Assembly (NCBI GenBank): GCA_019915015.1
Contig: JAHBBC010000001.1
Coordinates: 3,534,001-3,598,000, forward strand
Source: Auriscalpium vulgare
Lineage: Eukaryota; Basidiomycota; Agaricomycetes; Russulales; Auriscalpiaceae
Reading direction: 5' to 3'
Length of the DNA: 64,000 nt
Made by a program: the position numbers and the translations under genes. A model generated the notes under the pieces. The model ran no database searches, was not told the DNA's origin, and saw only the letters and a program-made list of their open reading frames with translations. Below are positions 32,330-41,989 of the stretch, one piece after another. Positions within the stretch are counted from its first letter, which is position 1; each line of letters opens with the position of its first letter.

Positions 32330-35244
32330 ATGGCCAGACCATCCAAAAAGTCGCTTGCTGCTCGAAAATCATCTGGACACTTTTCTTCAGCAAAAAAACA
32401 CAACTCGAGCCCTCAGCCAACACCCAGCCTGGAGCCTGAGGCCTCGGACCGAGACGGCGATGCCAACGGCAGCAACCAACACTCCAAGGATGACCTCAGG
32501 AGCTCGGAAAGCCAATCTGAAGACTCTGATGACGAGTGGAAAGAAATGCCCCGGCCACTCACCTGGGATGAGCGCGCTGAGCAGAGGACAGCTGCTCGGG
32601 CACGGACTGCTGCAAAGAAGCTGGCCATGGCGCGCCGCAGTGTTGAAAAGGAACTCGATGGGTCTGCAGAGCGGGCGGGAGGGGCGAAGGATAAGACAGG
32701 GAAGAAACGAGGGTGTTATCGAGGCGATTCGGAGAGGTCGGCATGATGAAAGAGGCAGCGGATGATGGACGACATTGTGGTGACAGTGGACTCTGTCCCT
32801 AACGGGCAGAATGCGGACCTGATGCGACGCGTTCAGTCAATAAAAGCACGCCAAAAGGACACAAAGCAGCAGGAAAATATCACCTCATTCTTCTCTGTCC
32901 TTGCCAAACCTGCACCGAGTCAGTTGCAGCAGGAGCACGAAATCCACGAAATCAGCGACGAGTCCCTGATGGAAGAGGAGGAAGAGAGCAGCGACGACGC
33001 GGTGGAAATCACAGAGCAGCAAAAGGAACACAGTGAAGTGCTGATGGAGGTCCCCGACGATGGTGCGGAGTGTGCAGTGGGTGATCCAGGGCGCGCAGTG
33101 GCAGATGGGACTGCCGATGGTGATATACCAAGTGACAAAAACGACGCACCTGACGACGATATCATCAAGATTGTTGAGGAGGCGGAAGAGGTGTCCGAGT
33201 GGGTCGACGTCCTGGAGGATGCTGCACGAAATTTGGAGCCCGCTGAGCTGCAGTTATTGGCACGCGACAGCTTGAAGATGGCACGCAAGGCTCACCATTA
33301 TCCTTCTGAGGTCCTGTATGCATCCCTCGTTGACTTCTACCAATGGCTCCCTCGTCAAGGGCGCAAGATGGCAGCCGCGCGTGTTGCCCGGAAGATTGGT
33401 CGAGGCGGAGCATTTGCGCGTGTGCTCTGTGCGCAGGCGCGTTTCTTTGAAGTGAACGGTGCTCTTCGTGCGAGTCAGCAAGGCCGTCGAAAGGAGAAGT
33501 ATAGACTCTTGGAAGATGAGGCAGTTGAGATGGGAGTGCAACGATGGTTGAGGACGCTGCAGACGGGCACCGTAAGCATCAAGACTATTCAAAATGGTCC
33601 AACCTTGCTCATCGGGCTCGCAGGTCAATCCACTTCTCGTGCAGCAGCATGTGAACAATCATATCCTCCCCTCCCTGAACACCGAGAAGAAGAGCATCTG
33701 CCGCGAGACCGCTCGCTGCTGGTTGATCCGACTGGGCTATTGGCACAAGCGACACACAAAAGGCATCTATTTTGATGGCCATGAGCGGAAGGACGTCAGG
33801 CGACGACGTGTGGCTTACATTAACGAAATCAATGCATTGAAGCAGTGAGTCCACGCCCCTAGTTGACTTTGTCTTCGTCGTGATTGAGTGTGCGCCAAGA
33901 TTTATGGCGCGCTTTGACGGGCCTGAGATGGAGGAAGTGCGACCAACACTGCATGATGGCGAGAAGGAGCATGTGGTGATCGTGCAGGATGAGTCGGGAT
34001 TCCACACAAATGATTCCCAGAACGTGAATTACTGGCTGAAGAGTGACCAGCAAGTGCTCAAGAAGAAGGATCGCGGGCGGTTGATGATGGTGTCGGGATA
34101 CATGTGCGAAAAATACGGCAATGTTGCGCTCACTCCAGAGATGGTCGAAGCAAATGCCAAGCTTCCCGTTGGCTTGCGACTTGAGGTGACAGACTCTCGC
34201 ATCTCTATCTATCCGTCATCGAAGGCGGGAAGCGATGCATATTGGAATTCAGATCAAATGGTTCAGCAGGTGTGATATATTAACACAATAAGTTTTCCGG
34301 ATGACTAACAACCCTGCAGTTGAGATACACGATCAAGATCGCGCACCGACTTTTTCCTAACTGCATTATCGACTTTGTCTACAACAATTCCTCATGTCAC
34401 GACTGCATGCCAAAAGATGCTCTTTCAGTCAGCAAAATGAATGTCAACCCCGGTGGCAAGCAGCCGGTGATGCGCGACACCATGATTCCGCTCAGCAATC
34501 CATTTGGCCGAGGCGGACAACCACAATCTATGGTATTCCCATCACAGCTCCCTGTTAATCACCCACACAAAGCTCATGAAGGGAAGCCAAAGGGAATGCG
34601 CGTCGTGCTTGAGGAACGAGGTTATCTTGGCCCTGGCATCAAGGGGCTCACCGGTGACTGCGCAAAGTGCAAGGCACGCAAAGCACGGAAGCCTGAGGCA
34701 TCTGCCGAAGATGCGCCCGATTCAGAGGATTCGGGCGATGATGAGGATGCCGAGACTGACTGCTGCATGCGGCGCGTGCTCTTGTTGCAAGAGGATTTTC
34801 AGCATCAAAAATCAATGCTCGAGCTTGTGAGTTCTGTTCACCGGAATATGCAGAGTAGTGTGGCTCATATATTTCACAGGTGATTGAAGAAGCTGGCGAC
34901 GTGTGCCACTTCCTTCCAAATTCCATCCGGAGCTGAACCCCATAGAATATTTTTGGGGTTGGACTAAGCGCTACTTCCGTGAGCGGTCAGGTGGCAGCTT
35001 CCAGAAGTCAAAGGTGCTTCTCAGCGAGTCCTTCAATGCATGCCCACTCGTCACGATCCGACGTTTCTTCCGCCGGAGCCAGAGATACATGAGTGTCTAC
35101 GAGCTAGGGGCCACTGGAATAGCAGCAGAGTATGCTGTGAAGAAGTACAAATCCCATCGAGGGGTGTCCAAACGGGATCTTGACGCAGCGGAGGAGGAGC
35201 GGAAGGCCAAAGATGCTAAGGTACGGGCGGGTTCTGGCCAATGA
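32330..35244 (+). pseudogene. IS630/Tc1-like transposase with a lost catalytic Asp
   Basis: ATG at 32330 opens MARPSKKSLAARKSSGHFSS. The first 700 or so bases encode a charged, disordered region whose frame changes between about 32710 and 32765. Then comes a helical region (FYQWLPRQGRKMAAARVA, RYKLLEDE-like) and ETARCWLIRLGYWHKRHTKG. The DDE core follows: VIVQDESGFHTNDS (first Asp), FVYNNSSCHDCMPKDAL, MNVNPGGKQPVMRD, and FHPELNPIEYFWGWTKRY (third acidic residue). Family members have DNS or DNA where this copy has NNS (codon AAC at 34383-34385), a G-to-A change that should abolish catalysis. The stop is at 35242-35244. Introns lie near 33590, 33850, 34270 and 34830. Terminal repeats were not resolved. 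Confidence 0.75.
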
Positions 35245-35268
35245 CCCATGTAGAATTTGGCCGCTATA

Positions 35269-35285
35269 TTAGGGTTAGGGTTAGG
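35269..35285 (+). repeat. Short interstitial telomere-like repeat
   Basis: TTAGGGTTAGGGTTAGG, nearly three units of the TTAGGG repeat used at the telomeres of most filamentous fungi and basidiomycetes. It lies 25 bases after the IS630-like stop codon and 40 bases before a hAT-like insertion. Confidence 0.6.
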
Positions 35286-35324
35286 ATTTTCCGTTTTTTC
35301 AAAGACGGCGAATTTACTATCAAC

Positions 35325-37025
35325 TAGAGCTCCAACCATATACTATACGTATACCACTTTTGGAAAAAATATACGGATAGGGTATATATAGGATAGTAAA
35401 CAGTTTTTATACGGTAACCATATAGTATTTGCACATGCTTTGTCATCTGCTCCTAAAGGATTTCCTACAGGGTCCGATCCCGTCGATTAAACACATGAAA
35501 CTTCGCCTGTAAGCTTGTATACAAGTTCTAAGGCTCTGGGCATATGTCGCATCAATGAAGCCTCACTTGTTGACACTAGTCCTACATATATATTGCACCG
35601 TAGCGTAGCCACAAACATAGTACTTGTATAATTAGCTCCTACTCTGCGAGGGATCTCACCGGCGCGTCCTGCGCATGACCTTCTCCTTCACCCTCTTTGA
35701 AGAATGCACTATCAATCACGAGGGCGTTGAGCAAGTTGAGCAAAAGAAGTCTCCCCCGCCATCGGGCACCACAGAGCAGGGTGGCGCGTTGCGCGGGGGC
35801 GGTGTCGAGGTTGATGTGCACGGTGCACATGGGCCGCCGCCGGCCGGCGTCGAGGCTGTCGTGTACCGCGCGAGCTCGTGCAGCGTCGGGCGAGTATGGT
35901 GTAAAGAGCGAGACGGGCATGCGGAAGGGCGCGTTGCGCGCTGTATCTGATCATGCGGAGGACTGTGGTGTGTGGTCAGTCGTTCAAGTTGAGGTTGTGT
36001 GGGAAGGGAGGGAGAGGGCACACCATTTGCGGTGTTGTCGCGCACGATGCGGCGGCAGGCGCGAGCAGCTGAGGTAGAGCGAGAGCCGGGACATGGTTGC
36101 AGAGAGAGGGGCGTTCAACGCGCGGTGACTGCGTCGTCGCGACGCGCAGTCTGTCGCACCTGCACAAAGTGCCTACCCACTTGCCCTCATGCTTGTGGCT
36201 GCGCACCTGAGCTCTTCGATGTGCGCCGCCCCGCGGGCCGCGCTCCTTCCCCCCACAGTGCCGGCACACCTGTTTCCCCATCGAGCAGCGAGCAGTAAGC
36301 AGGCTATCGCAAATGAAGGGAAAATCTGAAGAGAAACCGGGCGAAATCCTATATCAAAGATATAGAGGGTGGAGAAGGGCGCATGCGCTCAGGATGCGCC
36401 GCGTGCGGGCAAGATGCGCGCGCGGGCAAGATTTAACTTGAGTTCGTCGGAGGAGTACGGTATGCTCCGCGGCCTTGTGAGACGTGCATCGTGAGGGGTA
36501 CGTCTTTGGCACAGACTCAGACCGTGCGGCAACGAGATTCTGCGGCCACCCCCGGGGAACCCTGCGGTCAAGCACGCGTCGTCCGGGGTACTTGCCAGCT
36601 GTCGGACCAGTTTGCTCTGAGACGCAGCATGACGAGTGCAGCGCTGAGCAATTGCCTGCCATGTGAAGTGTAACGGTGCTCGACCATGTCTGGCATCGCT
36701 GGCCTGTGAGGACTTGGATTCAATGGTAGGCTGAGGAAGAGAGAGAGGGCACGTCACCATGACCGGCTAATCCCGAGGGATAAAGCTTCCTTAAGGTTCC
36801 GTATATGGGCATGACATCTATATTGTATCAGGCTCAAGGATCGTACTGCAGCAACATCATAGTACTCTCTGACAGCAAATTGCAAATTGCTATTCCATAT
36901 AAACTATCTGTATATCGTATATTTACTGTCTTTCGTCGATCCCAGGTTTATACGTATACGGTTAGCATATGTATAGGGTTATAACCGGATATATACGGTA
37001 ATTAGATAATAGAGTTGGAGCTCTA
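35325..37025. mobile_element. hAT-like non-autonomous element, 8-bp target duplication
   Basis: The 1,701 bp element starts TAGAGCTCCAAC and ends GTTGGAGCTCTA, a perfect 12-bp inverted repeat. CTATCAAC occurs directly at both sides (35317-35324 and 37026-37033). An 8-bp duplication and a TAGAG end fit the hAT pattern (YAGNG). Subterminal zones are AT-rich with TATACGG/CCGTATA repeats (about 35390-35430 and 36950-37000). The centre (35640-36480) is GC-rich and unlike the ends, so it may be captured sequence. No transposase is present. Confidence 0.65.
35639..36281 (-). other. GC-rich core of the hAT-like element, possible captured gene fragment
   Basis: Two minus-strand frames stay open, 36281-35976 (MGKQVCRHCGGKERGPRGG, with a CxxC pair) and 35920-35639 (starts PVSLFTPYSPDAARARAV, contains LLNALVIDSAFFKEGEGEGH). 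They could be exons of one captured gene but no known domain is visible and the joint between them is unclear. Strong GC content alone can keep frames open, so this is low confidence. Confidence 0.25.
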
Positions 37026-37033
37026 CTATCAAC

Positions 37034-37984
37034 TAGGGGGTGTTTTCCTATCAAAATTTAGGTTTGGGACCCAACAAAAAAGATTTGCGCCGTGACATGA
37101 AGTGGCCTGTGCCACCATACCACTACTAAATACTACTAGTACTAGTACAGCAGGACTGGCTTTACTTCTCCCTGGAAGCCCAAATTACTTAGTAACAGTT
37201 CTAGATGTAGTAGATTACATCATAGTAGATAGCAAACCATATCTATATGATTGCTCTATAAGATAACCGCTAGTAGATAACAGTGTATATCTGAAATCCA
37301 GTACTGGGGGATCCGCTCCTTGTTTGGCTGCTTGCCTGGTAGATCACAGTGCTTATCTACTGCCCAAATGTTTGGGATTTTATGGATCTTTGTTTGTTTA
37401 CTCCTCAGTAGATAACAGGTTGTCAGCAGATAACAGACCATCGTAGTAGATAAAGTAGATAACAGACCATGTCTACGAGCTAGCACCTCATGATTCCTCC
37501 TCATCTCTCATAAAACAACATATCTATCATCCAGAAGCTCGGGATCCATTTGATCTTTGTCTACAATGGCTTGTACAGTGGATAGCAAATCATATCTATC
37601 AGCTAGCCTTGTGAGATTATGCTGCTTGATTGCCAGCTAGTAGATAACAGACTCTCTCTGTGGGGGCCCTTTAGGATATCGTAGCATTTCATTCATCTTG
37701 GATTACCCTATGTACCTGGAAGCTGTAGATAGGCTCACTGATTCTTAGGGGATCTGTCGGGCTCAGGATCAGGATCAGGCTAGCCGCACTGCTTACTTAA
37801 GCTCTCAGCGTCGACGCGTGCAAGACGACAATCTGCGACATTCTGATTCCACATTGGGAATCAGTTCTTTCAAGGAGAAGAATAGCGCGTCGGAGTCCGA
37901 AGTAAAGTACACTTTACGGGTTCACCCGAGGCTCACCCGCGTTTTTCCGGAGCATTATTAAATTCTTTCTGAGCACAATACATA
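37034..37984. repeat. Spacer with dispersed GTAGATAACAG motifs
   Basis: No gene seen. Between about 37195 and 37640 the motif GTAGATAACAG or close variants (TAGATAACAG, TAGATAGCAAA, TAGATCACAG) occurs about ten times at irregular spacing and mostly in one orientation, together with ACCATATCTA/ACCATGTCTA blocks. This is typical of the subterminal region of a small non-autonomous DNA transposon, but no terminal inverted repeats were identified. Confidence 0.4.
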
Positions 37985-38115
37985 TTAAACTTGGGGTTAA
38001 TGGGCCAATGCACGCATGGCAGTACAATTACTCTTAATCATTTAGGGCGGAGGGGGGCTTGGCCATCCAATATACAAATGACTGCCTGATGTAGTTATAT
38101 ACTTTTGGATATATT
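37985..38115. repeat. Composite-unit block, copy 1 (left part, cut by Harbinger)
   Basis: GGGGTTAATGGGCCAATGCA followed by CGCATGGCAGTACAATTACT and a GGAGGGGGGCTTGGCC segment. The same block occurs at 45108-45235 and, more diverged, at 59630-59720. Here it is interrupted at 38116 by the Harbinger element and resumes at 41929-41989, just as the uninterrupted copy at 45108-45316 runs into its LTR. Confidence 0.7.
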
Positions 38116-38426
38116 AGGGGTTTTCACAGTAGCGCACTAAGCGCGGTTTCGCTGCGGTTTCGTTTTGATTTTGTCGACGTAATTCGAGAGGGTGGATACG
38201 CCCTGTAGTTAATCCGCTCGAAATCGCACTCAGGCGCATTCGCTCGGCTGCTCGGCTGGGACGGCAACTCCCGCTGGAGCTCCAAATCGGGCTGTGGGCG
38301 CGTCGCGCGCGTATGCTCGACCTCGCCGCCGCCGCCGTTGTCGTCGTGCAGCAAACTGTCATTCCTTTACTATTACATCACTACCCTTCTGATTCACATC
38401 CCTATCATCTATACCCCTCGTCCACC

Positions 38427-40019
38427 ATGCCTACTGAGCAGGAACTACTTCAAGCACGCCTGCTTGTTGCAGAAGCAGACCAAGCCCAGAAGAAGTCGAA
38501 AAAGCGCCGCGCTACGAAAGGCAGCCCAAAACAGACCAAGGGCAAGAACAAGGAGAACCCGCAGAAGCCTGAAAAGACAGGGAAAAAGAGGAAGGCTGCC
38601 AAAATCACGTATGTTTTGATTTTCTCGACGCATTCCGTGCACTCACTGCAAGGACTTGTTCTTCATAGATGGGCGAGCCCCGAGAACCATGCGCTAACCG
38701 ACCGCCTACTCACAATCGTCGAAGAAAGCCCCATGTTCTGCCAGGCTTTCGGCTTCAACACCGGTGCCGCTACGAACGTGCCTACGAAAGGCCGGAACGT
38801 CGGCGATCAGCACCAGGCTGTCGCGCGCGCGCTCTTCCTCGACGACAAGCAAGGCGATTTCACAGAGCAAGACCTTCCTGCGCTTCAAAATGTAGTGAAA
38901 AACCGAATCAATAGGTGAGTTCTATCTTCTTGTTGCGGCCTTACTTGACTTTCATGAATCAGTTTGAAGGCATCGTATCGCAAGCATCGGGCCGAGCTGT
39001 CTGAAACGGGTCAGGGCCTCATCGACGCCGGGCGTGAGGACGAGATCACGGAGGGCTCTCCGCTTGCCAACATATGGGGTATTTCATTTTGCTCGTACAT
39101 ACTTCTCGTGCTCACGCTAGTCTGTAGACCAAATTCGCCTTAAGTTCCCCTGGTACAAGCGGATGCATGCGCTCATGGGCACCAGTCCCGTGGTCATACG
39201 GGCTGCTATTGCCAATAGTGCAACGCCATTGGACCTCAGCACCCTTCGGCGTCACCCCGGACAGGTACGCCAACATCTTTCACTATCTGCATTGTGACTA
39301 ATATTTCTAGGCTACGAGCAAGAGCTTCAACAACAACGACAGTGACGAGGATGAGAACGAGGACGACGAGGACACCAGTGCAAGCAACGACTCCGAGTCT
39401 GTCAAGGCTACCCACCAGGTGCGTGGACCCATCCCTGATGCGAACACAGCGTTCTCACACCCAGCAGGGTGATACCGACAGCGACTCCGATGCCGACGGC
39501 GACGGTGACACCGATACCGACGCTATCAAGGTGGACTCAGACGCCTCCGCAGATGAATCTGCCAGGGCTGCTGCCCTGAAGCGTTCTCGCACACGCACGC
39601 AGCCTCCATCAACACCGAAGCCTCCGGTCAAGCGCGAGGCATCAACACCTGCCATGAGTAAGGCCGTGAAGCGCAAGTCTGCGGTCATGGACAGTGTCGA
39701 GCGCATCGCCGATGCTGATCGTGAGGTGCGACTCAAGGTTGCAAAGGCAAAGGCAGAGCAGAAGACTGCGCGAGCGGCCGCTAAGGAAAAGATCAAGCGT
39801 GACGCAATGCTTGCCCTCGAGCTCCGGCGCATGGAGCATGCGGCGCAGGAGGCAGAGAAGCAACGGGCGCACGAGCAGGCTCTGCTCGACAGGCAAATTG
39901 AACTCGAACATATCCGAAATGGCGGGGGAAGTTCCCAGCGGTACCAGCCCGGTTCGTTGATGGATTGGGATGCCGACCAGGCTAACACACTCTTTCTTAA
40001 TCAACCCTTCAATGGCTAA
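38427..40019 (+). CDS. Harbinger accessory protein
   Basis: ATG at 38427 opens MPTEQELLQARLLVAEADQA, then a very basic stretch (KKSKKRRATKGSPKQTKGKN). After an intron near 38610-38668 the core reads WASPENHALTDRLLTIVEES, KGRNVGDQHQAVARALFL and LQNVVKNRINS; further exons give LKASYRKHRAELSETGQGLI, IRLKFPWYKRMHALMGTSPV and an acidic Asp/Ser-rich run (NNNDSDEDENEDDEDTSA). The C-terminal part is a long charged coiled coil (REVRLKVAKAKAEQKTARAA) ending FLNQPFNG at TAA 40017-40019. Its divergent position beside the transposase matches the second, DNA-binding Myb/SANT-type protein of Harbinger elements, which helps the transposase reach the nucleus and bind ends. I could not prove a SANT fold by eye. 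Confidence 0.7.
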
Positions 40020-40109
40020 CTGTTCTTTTACCTCGTCTATAGTCCTAGCAAATCCCCTATGACCTTCTTCTCTCATTACCGGTACATTTTATGCTTTCAT
40101 AATATATAT

Positions 40110-41654
40110 CTAATCACTTGCATCCAGATATTCCTTCAACACAGCCTTCAGCTCAATCCTTTTCAACTTCCCCTTTATCAAACTGATATCGTTTGCTTCA
40201 TCCCTCTCCTGCTCCTCTGCCGCCGCTTGTGCCCTTCGTGATGTTCTCCATGCCTTCTCCTGTTCACGTGTCTTCTTCAAGTACCTGCGTCCACTGCGGT
40301 AAAATTCATCCTTTGTGAACTGCTCGCTATCTTCATGATTCATTGCAAAGGAATGGAGGTGAATGCATGTGGCAATCCACAATGTGGCGTATTGCAGTGA
40401 GGTCTCGTCGTCGATCCGCACTCGAAGTCCGCGCAAGGATGGCCATCTTCCTTTGAGAAAGCCGATGCAGTGCTCAGATCGTATCCGGACTGTTGATACG
40501 TAATAGTTGTAGGTTGTATTCTCGGGTGTCTCTTTCTCAGGCCTGCGTTCTGTATGAGAATAAAATATTCGAGGGACCAGAAAATACGCACTTCTTGAAA
40601 GGTGACTGGCACCAGTCTTGCAATGGATATGCAGTGTCCGCCCATATCCATTCGTCCTCCTCAAGTAGATGTTCATGTTCTTGATATGTTCTTGTTTCTC
40701 GCCATGCTGTGGCATCATGTTGACTTCCCGGAAGGCCGATGCTGTAGTCACGAATGTGCAAGTCCGGCGTCAACACAACCTGATTTGTTATCAGTCAAAT
40801 GACACTTGTAGACAAGCTGATCGACAGACCTGAATGTTCACAGAGTAATTTGATTTCCGGTCAAACCAGATGTTGCCAAAATGATGTGGCCGTTGGAAGA
40901 GCGGGATGAGGGAACCGTCTACCATGAGCCAACCGTTCCGCCATCCAGGATTGGAGGCTCCCGCAACCCAATCCTTTGCTATCTCCTTGGCCTGCGAACT
41001 AGCCCACTGAAGTGATGATGCACGGAACCGCTCCGAGCAACAGGCCTTCATGACACGAGCGGTGGCAAGGTGGACAGTCCCATACCCCACTCCAAAATGT
41101 AGTGCCACCTTCATTGTACTGGCCGCGTTACCAAAATGTCCAAATCGATAGAGCGCAATGGCGAGCTGCTCGTCGACTGGCATCTGGGCATTGTTTGAGT
41201 TGTTATGGAAGACCTCGTCGTCACGGATAACTTCAACCAGGTCATCAAAGCAGCTTGGGTCAATGCGGAGGTAAGAGCAGAAGATTTCTGGACGACTTGT
41301 CTTCCAGTCATCCAGCAGCAACCGTAGCTGTGCCTTGTCCTTCCGTATCTCCTGTCGCTCCTGCAGGTAACGGTGCGAATACAGCTGTGCCAGATTATGA
41401 AGGTATTCCTCTGTGATGGTAGGCTCATCATCTGACGAGGATGACGACGAGGATGATGACGAGGATGAGGATGAGGAGGATGACGACGAGGATGAGGATG
41501 AGCTTGAATCATCTTCATCGTCCGTGTACCCGGGATCTTCCGGCTCGACATCCTGGTTCTGCTGCAGGCGGGCTTCTGCCTGTGCTATGAAGTTGACAAG
41601 GAAAGCTTGATGCAAGGCATCAGCAGCTTGCTGGCGCTCTGTTTGTGATGGCAT
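40110..41654 (-). CDS. Harbinger DDE transposase
   Basis: ATG at 41654-41652 opens MPSQTERQQAADALHQAFLV. A run of about 28 serines encoded by GAT/GAG-complement repeats (about 41405-41510) precedes PTITEEYLHNLAQLYSHRYL. The helix-turn-helix-like part includes LAIALYRFGHFGNAASTMKV and FGVGYGTVHLATARVM. The DDE_4-type nuclease core has all three acidic residues: WLMVDGSLIPLFQRP (Asp), WIWADTAYPLQDW (Asp) and RSEHCIGFLKGRWPSL (Glu). Between them is SNYSVNIQ|VVLTPDLHIRDYSIG, joined over an intron at 40780-40829; a second intron lies near 40545-40598. The C-terminus is charged and ends at 40110. No stop or frameshift was seen, so it may be functional. Confidence 0.9.
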
Positions 41655-41989
41655 GACTGGGCAGTGGACGGGGAAGAGCTTGATCGATGGCTGCAGAGTG
41701 CAGCGGCGCATCAGGGAGCGCATCGGCGCCGTTGCGGGCCGGCGGCGGCAGCGGCGGAGTTCAAACTTACGGCCTCGGGTTTGAGGCGAAATCACGTCGA
41801 AATTGTTTGAACAGAGGGTTTATCAAAGTTGATGCGTGATTCGGACACCTCGGACAAGCAAAGCTAAAAATGAAACCGCAACGAAACCGCAGCGAAACCG
41901 CGCTTAGTGCGCTACTGTGAAAACCCCTATTGCAGATATGCAGGCAAGCAAGTCTGTGACTGCATTGGGATCTTAGGGCAAAGCTGCGG

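Larger units (their letters stand above)
38116..41928. mobile_element. PIF/Harbinger element, apparently complete
   Basis: A 3,813 bp element with terminal inverted repeats AGGGGTTTTCACAGTAGCGC extending through a GCGGTTTCGCTGCGGTTTCG region of about 50 bp. The 3-bp target duplication ATT is at 38113-38115 and 41929-41931. It holds two genes on opposite strands, an accessory protein (plus) and a DDE transposase (minus), whose ends lie 90 bases apart at about 40020-40110. Both reading frames appear intact after splicing. Confidence 0.85.

Noticed and set aside
41413..41610. Acidic Asp/Glu-rich protein on the plus strand
   Set aside because: Antisense of the serine run in the Harbinger transposase.
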